Assembly (NCBI GenBank): GCA_029339195.1
Contig: JAPTJF010000413.1
Location: forward strand, 1-56,128
Length of the DNA stretch: 56,128 bases
Source: Micractinium sp. NFX-FRZ
Lineage: Eukaryota; Chlorophyta; Trebouxiophyceae; Chlorellales; Chlorellaceae
Direction: 5' to 3'
The position numbers and the translations under genes were made by a program. The notes under the pieces are model-generated. The model ran no database searches. It had not been told where the DNA came from and was given only the letters and a program-made list of their open reading frames with translations. Positions within the stretch are counted from its first letter, which is position 1; every line of letters starts with the position of its first letter. Below, one piece after another: positions 52,249-56,128 of this stretch.

Positions 52249-55200
52249 TCACACCCGCGGCGTCAGGCGCAGGTGGATGCCCTTGCTGCACTGCAGGGTC
52301 AGCTTCATCACCTCGTCTGCCCGCACGTCCTCGCACCCACCCATGCGGGGGGCGACTGCCAGCTCAAACCGGCCCACAAGCTTGGCCAGGACTGGGCAGC
52401 ACGGGGAGGGAGAGGGGCGGGCAGGGCAGGGCAGTGTGTAGGGGAGGGCAGTGTGAGGGGGGTTGATGAGGCAGGGGGCACCTCAGATCATGACGCATTT
52501 GTGGCAGGCGGGCAAGGGCAAGGAGAGCACGCCGGCGCTGGACAGGCACAGCTGAGCAGGCTGCTTCCAGGGCCCAGTGTTTAGTGGGTGCAGCATGCCG
52601 CCAGCCCAGGTGGTTTGCGTGAATGGTGCTGTGGCCCACATGGCAAGGTGGATGCTGCAGGGGGCATTCACACACACCCTGCCCTACCCTTGGGGCAGTC
52701 AGCAGGGCTCCGACGCCCTGTGCGTGGCCAGCCTGCCAACAGAGCAGCGCACACAAGTCACAGGGATGCACCCAACTCTCAGTACCCACCTGCGCGCGCC
52801 TCCATGAGGGCCAGGTTTTGGCCGATGCAGTCACGCGGGCCTGCAAGGTAGGGGGGCAGGGGGCATGATGCACACGGGCGATGGAGGGCGAACGGAAGGG
52901 GACCCCAGCGACAGGCATGCAACGGCGGTGGGGACCATGTTTGGGAGACAGCAAGCACCGTGCCTCCACACTGCAGTACACTTCAGTGCATTGCTCAACC
53001 TCCGCTTCATCTCACCGTCAGAGAAGGGCAGGTAGGTCTTGGAGGGGTTGGAGGCATGGCCTACCGGCGTGGGCGCCGGCCCGCTGCTCCCTTCTGCTGC
53101 CGCAGCCGCATCGCCTGCTGCCGCAGCCGCCGCCTGCTCCCACCGCTCCGGCCAAAATTCCTCGGCCCGCACCCAGTTGTGTTTTGACGTGAGCATAGTG
53201 ATGAGTGGGGCCCACAGCAGCGTGCCCTTTGCAAGGCGGTACCCACCCAGGCTGATCTCACGGGGCGCCTTCCTGCGCATTCCACGGGTGACACCAAGCG
53301 CGTGCTATAGAAGTGCACAGGGCAGGCATGCAACCGGTGCACCACGCTGCTGGGCACACAGCATATGCGACTCCTGGCACGAGCCAGGCAGCCAACAGGC
53401 TGCTCACACCACAGCATGCCATGATGCCCCACGCGCGACATGTCATGTGCCCAACCAAGCGGTCAGGGTGCCAAAACCCTGGTGCGCCCCTGCCAAGCTC
53501 CCAGGCGCACAAGTGCGCTGCTCAACAAGCTCAAGCACGCACACACCTGACGGTGCCAGTGGCCGCCACAGGGTGCAGGCGCATCGCCTCCTTGAGCACG
53601 CAGTTGAGGTAGGTGAGCTCCGCCAGGTCAGCGTACGCCAGCTGGCGCGCCCCAGGCCCCAGCAGGCTGTGCGCCGCCAGCTCAGCCGCCACCCTGGCTT
53701 GCACGGCCGGGTTGGCGGCGATTTCGTACAGGGACCAGGCAATGCTGTGGGCGGTGGTCTCAAACCTGCAGCATGGGGCACGGGTGTGTGGGGAGACTCT
53801 AGCCCAGGAGCAAGTATGGGGCACTGAGAGGCTGGGGGCCCAGAGTGGGGCAATCCCACCGGCACAGGATACAGCAGAGGTGCAGCAGCGCACGCGCTGC
53901 AGTGCCACATCGCTGCTGCCCGGGCCCTGCTTCCCACGCACCCTGCCATCGTGCTGGCCTGGGCACAGCGTGCCACACATGCTCACCCGGCGATGAGGTA
54001 GGCCCCCACATTTGAGCGCAGCAGCTCGTATGATACCGGCATGCGCGCCAGGCACACGCGCAGGCTGGTGTCCCCCGCCTCCTCCGCCGCCTTCAGGTCG
54101 GTGGCAAGCACCGACTCTGCGAGCACGTCCCACCACTTGTGGGTGGCCTGCACACGAGGGGGCGCGAGGTTTGGGCGGTGGGGCGGGGCATGAGCACAGC
54201 GCAGCCGCAGCATGCACAGCACTGCTCGCCGGCCGAGCAGCACAAGCACTTCCGGTGCAAGCGTGCGGGTCAATGCAGGAGTGGGCGTGCCGCCCGGCAT
54301 GTGATGCGGGGCAGAGGCTGTGTGGCCATAGGCGCCCTGCTGACCTCCATCTATCATGGAGCCAAGGCAGGCACCGGGACGCGGCTGCCCACCACACCAG
54401 GCTGGATACCTACCGGGCTGGCTACGCTACACTGTACTGGCTACACGATACACGCTACACGATACACGATACACGATACACGATACTGGCTACGTATGCA
54501 CCAGCTGGCCCCAACCAAGAACATGCATCTTCAAACCGGCCTTCCCATGCAACAAGATAAACACACGTCACCTTTGCGTGCTGGCTGAAGGCCAGGGCCT
54601 CTGGCAGGAATGGCAGCAGGCGGTGCTTCAGGGCGCGCAGCGGGTTGGTGGCGCGCAGAGTGAACTCCGCCAGCAGCGGCGGGATGGCCTGCTTGATGGG
54701 CAGGGGTCGCACGGGGTGTCCTTTTGGAGCAGGGGTTCGGCCTTGGTTGACACATGTGCAGGCAGTCGAGTGCATTGCAAGCCCACTCAGGGGTGCAGCC
54801 AGCACCTGCCAGGCAGAGCATCAACGAGCGTCCATTGGGGTACAGCACACCGATCCCCGCACAACCGCCTGCCAGGGTGCTCAGCACACCAACCCCCGCA
54901 TGCCACCTTCCCGGGCCCGGCCAGCTCACATCAAACAGCTCGCAGCTGGCGTAGGTGCGGGCCTGGAAATCATACCTGCCAGAGGCGGGGGCCGAGAGCA
55001 GGGATGCGCTTGTGGTGTGGGCAGGGCGCAGAGCCAGTGGCCAGCGCCCAACAGCCAGGTGGCAGGACCGGTCAGCAGCAGATGAGCAGGCACACAAGCA
55101 CCGGCACGCTGCCAGCTGCTAGGCCTTCAACTCAGCAACAAATCAAATGACTGGCCTGCCGAAAGATTTAGGTGACCACACAACGCCTGCAGCGCTCCTG

Positions 55201-56128
55201 GCACCCGGCCCCCCTGCCCCAGCAGGCAGCGCGCAGCGGTAGCAGCAGGAGGGACCAGAACCCGGTGCCTCAACCTGCCTCTCGTATGCCCGCCCTCACC
55301 CTCCCCTCAGCCCCCGGCTCACCCGTATCCGGTGGCCCCAATCACATCCAGCTTCACCCGCATGGCTGCTTCAGACACCTCCACCTCCCCCTGCCCCGCC
55401 GCCACCCTGGAAGCCAGCACATCACACAGCTCGCTCGTCACCTGCAGGGAGGCACAGAATAACGAGGCACAGAATAACGAGGCACAGAATAACCGAGTGG
55501 GCGCCAGGAGGGCAGCAGCAGCAGCAGCACGGCAGCAGCAGGGCTTGCGGGCAGACAAGCGGAAACAAACAGTCGACCACCCCAATCGAGCAATCAAGAG
55601 CATGCTGCCAGCTCAGCGGGCCCTATGCCACAAAAGGGCGTTGTGCCCTCACCGCGCATTCTCAGCCCAGCCAGCCACTCGTGAGCCCCACACAGAGGCG
55701 CTCACATTGATGAGCAGTGGGAACGCTTTGCGGATGTTGTCGGGGGAGAAGGCGGGAGCGGTGCACTTGCGCACCTGTGGGCAGGGGGAGGCCGGCAGAT
55801 GAGGGGTGCAATGCTGTGCGGCGCAAGCAGTGGAGCAGCAGGGGTTGAAGCTGCCACTGCAGTAAGAAAGAGGCTTTGGTGGCAGACAGCTGGCTCGACA
55901 GGGCAGGCGGCAGGGGCCGCAGCTGCCACTGCAGCAGTGCAGCAGGTGCAGCAGGCCGCCAGGCAGCGCACCAGCTTCCACTCCTCGTAGCTGTGGGTGT
56001 TGAAGAATGATCTGTGTCCCGCATTGGTGACAAGCTGCAGGTGCAAGCAGTCACTGCTTCGCGCCCGCAATCTAGCGAGAGTCCGAGGGCTGTTTCGGTC
56101 GCTGCGCCCCGCCTGCACCAGACGGATC
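52249..56128 (-). CDS. Cytochrome P450 monooxygenase, copy 2 (cut by the window edge)
   Basis: Ten exons equivalent to exons 3-12 of copy 1 are visible: 56034-55972, 55774-55706, 55441-55323, 54975-54930, 54688-54572, 54147-53987, 53765-53547, 53272-53016, 52840-52790 and 52391-52249. Nine of the ten exon lengths equal those of copy 1; the exon before the heme loop is 9 nt shorter. All frames are open, and FETTAHSIAW, LKEAMRLHP, FWPERW and GPRDCIGQNLALMEAR are kept, so this part looks functional. Differences cluster in substrate-facing regions (NAGHRSF for PIGVRSL, SYELLRSNVGAYLIAG for SDDLLIPNVATYLVAG). The N-terminal exons 1-2 lie beyond the right edge. It is a recent tandem duplicate of copy 1. 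Confidence 0.9.
54441..54486. repeat. (GATACAC)n short tandem repeat
   Basis: About five to six copies of a CTACACGATACACG/GATACAC-type unit lie in the copy 2 intron between the exons starting at 54572 and ending at 54147. Copy 1 lacks it at the matching place. Confidence 0.8.

Noticed and set aside
56035..56128. Apparent IRLVQ match at the window edge, suggesting a deletion in P450 copy 2 exon 2
   Set aside because: The 15-base similarity to copy 1 (YRIRLVQ) is short, and the matching intron of copy 1 is about 370 bp, so this is probably intron sequence. Sequence beyond the edge would decide.

Overview
The window looks like nuclear DNA of a green alga, most likely a Chlorella-type trebouxiophyte. 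It is GC-rich and carries many short exons separated by 100-400 bp introns. The exon phases fit together across up to 23 exons, TGTAA-type poly(A) signals follow stop codons, and the gene content is plant-like (root-cap domain protein, ACX3-type acyl-CoA oxidase, ABCG half transporter, plastid-type membrane protein). I see no rRNA, tRNA, CRISPR array or autonomous transposon. Exon boundaries were placed by hand from GT/GC-AG sites and reading phase, so individual borders may be off by a few bases.

Layout: (1) 357-8457, +: a receptor kinase whose ectodomain is an RNase T2 fold with the catalytic residues replaced, then one membrane helix and a TKL/Raf-like kinase domain. (2) 9248-13371, -: a secreted protein joining a bacterial-looking beta-sandwich to a plant root-cap domain. 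(3) 14482-20314, +: an ABCG half transporter. (4) 20631-23201, -: a coiled-coil/IQ-motif protein. (5) 23555-24749, -: a small plastid-type membrane protein. (6) 24841-27351, +: an EF-hand protein with long low-complexity tails. (7) 27844-35290, -: peroxisomal acyl-CoA oxidase, 23 exons, 686 aa. (8) 36238-37887, -: a Pro/Gln-rich protein of unknown function. (9) 39141-43718, -: tyrosyl-DNA phosphodiesterase TDP1. (10) 44894-46586, +: a small helical protein of unknown function. (11) 47092-51735, -: a complete cytochrome P450. (12) 52249 to the right edge, -: a tandem P450 copy, cut by the window end.

There is no operon; the genes are separate eukaryotic transcription units. Genes 2/3, 5/6 and 9/10 are divergent, and genes 5 and 6 may share a promoter under 170 bp long. 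Genes 1/2, 3/4, 6/7 and 10/11 are convergent, and genes 3/4 appear to share one palindromic poly(A) signal. The two P450s arose by local duplication. At least eight of roughly 110 introns start with GC rather than GT.

The most novel item is gene 1. It pairs a catalytically dead RNase T2 ectodomain with a kinase that keeps its catalytic Lys, HRD and Asp residues, which suggests a surface sensor that uses the RNase T2 fold as a ligand-binding module. An in-frame stop followed by a TGTAA signal between the membrane helix and the kinase may also yield a kinase-less form.
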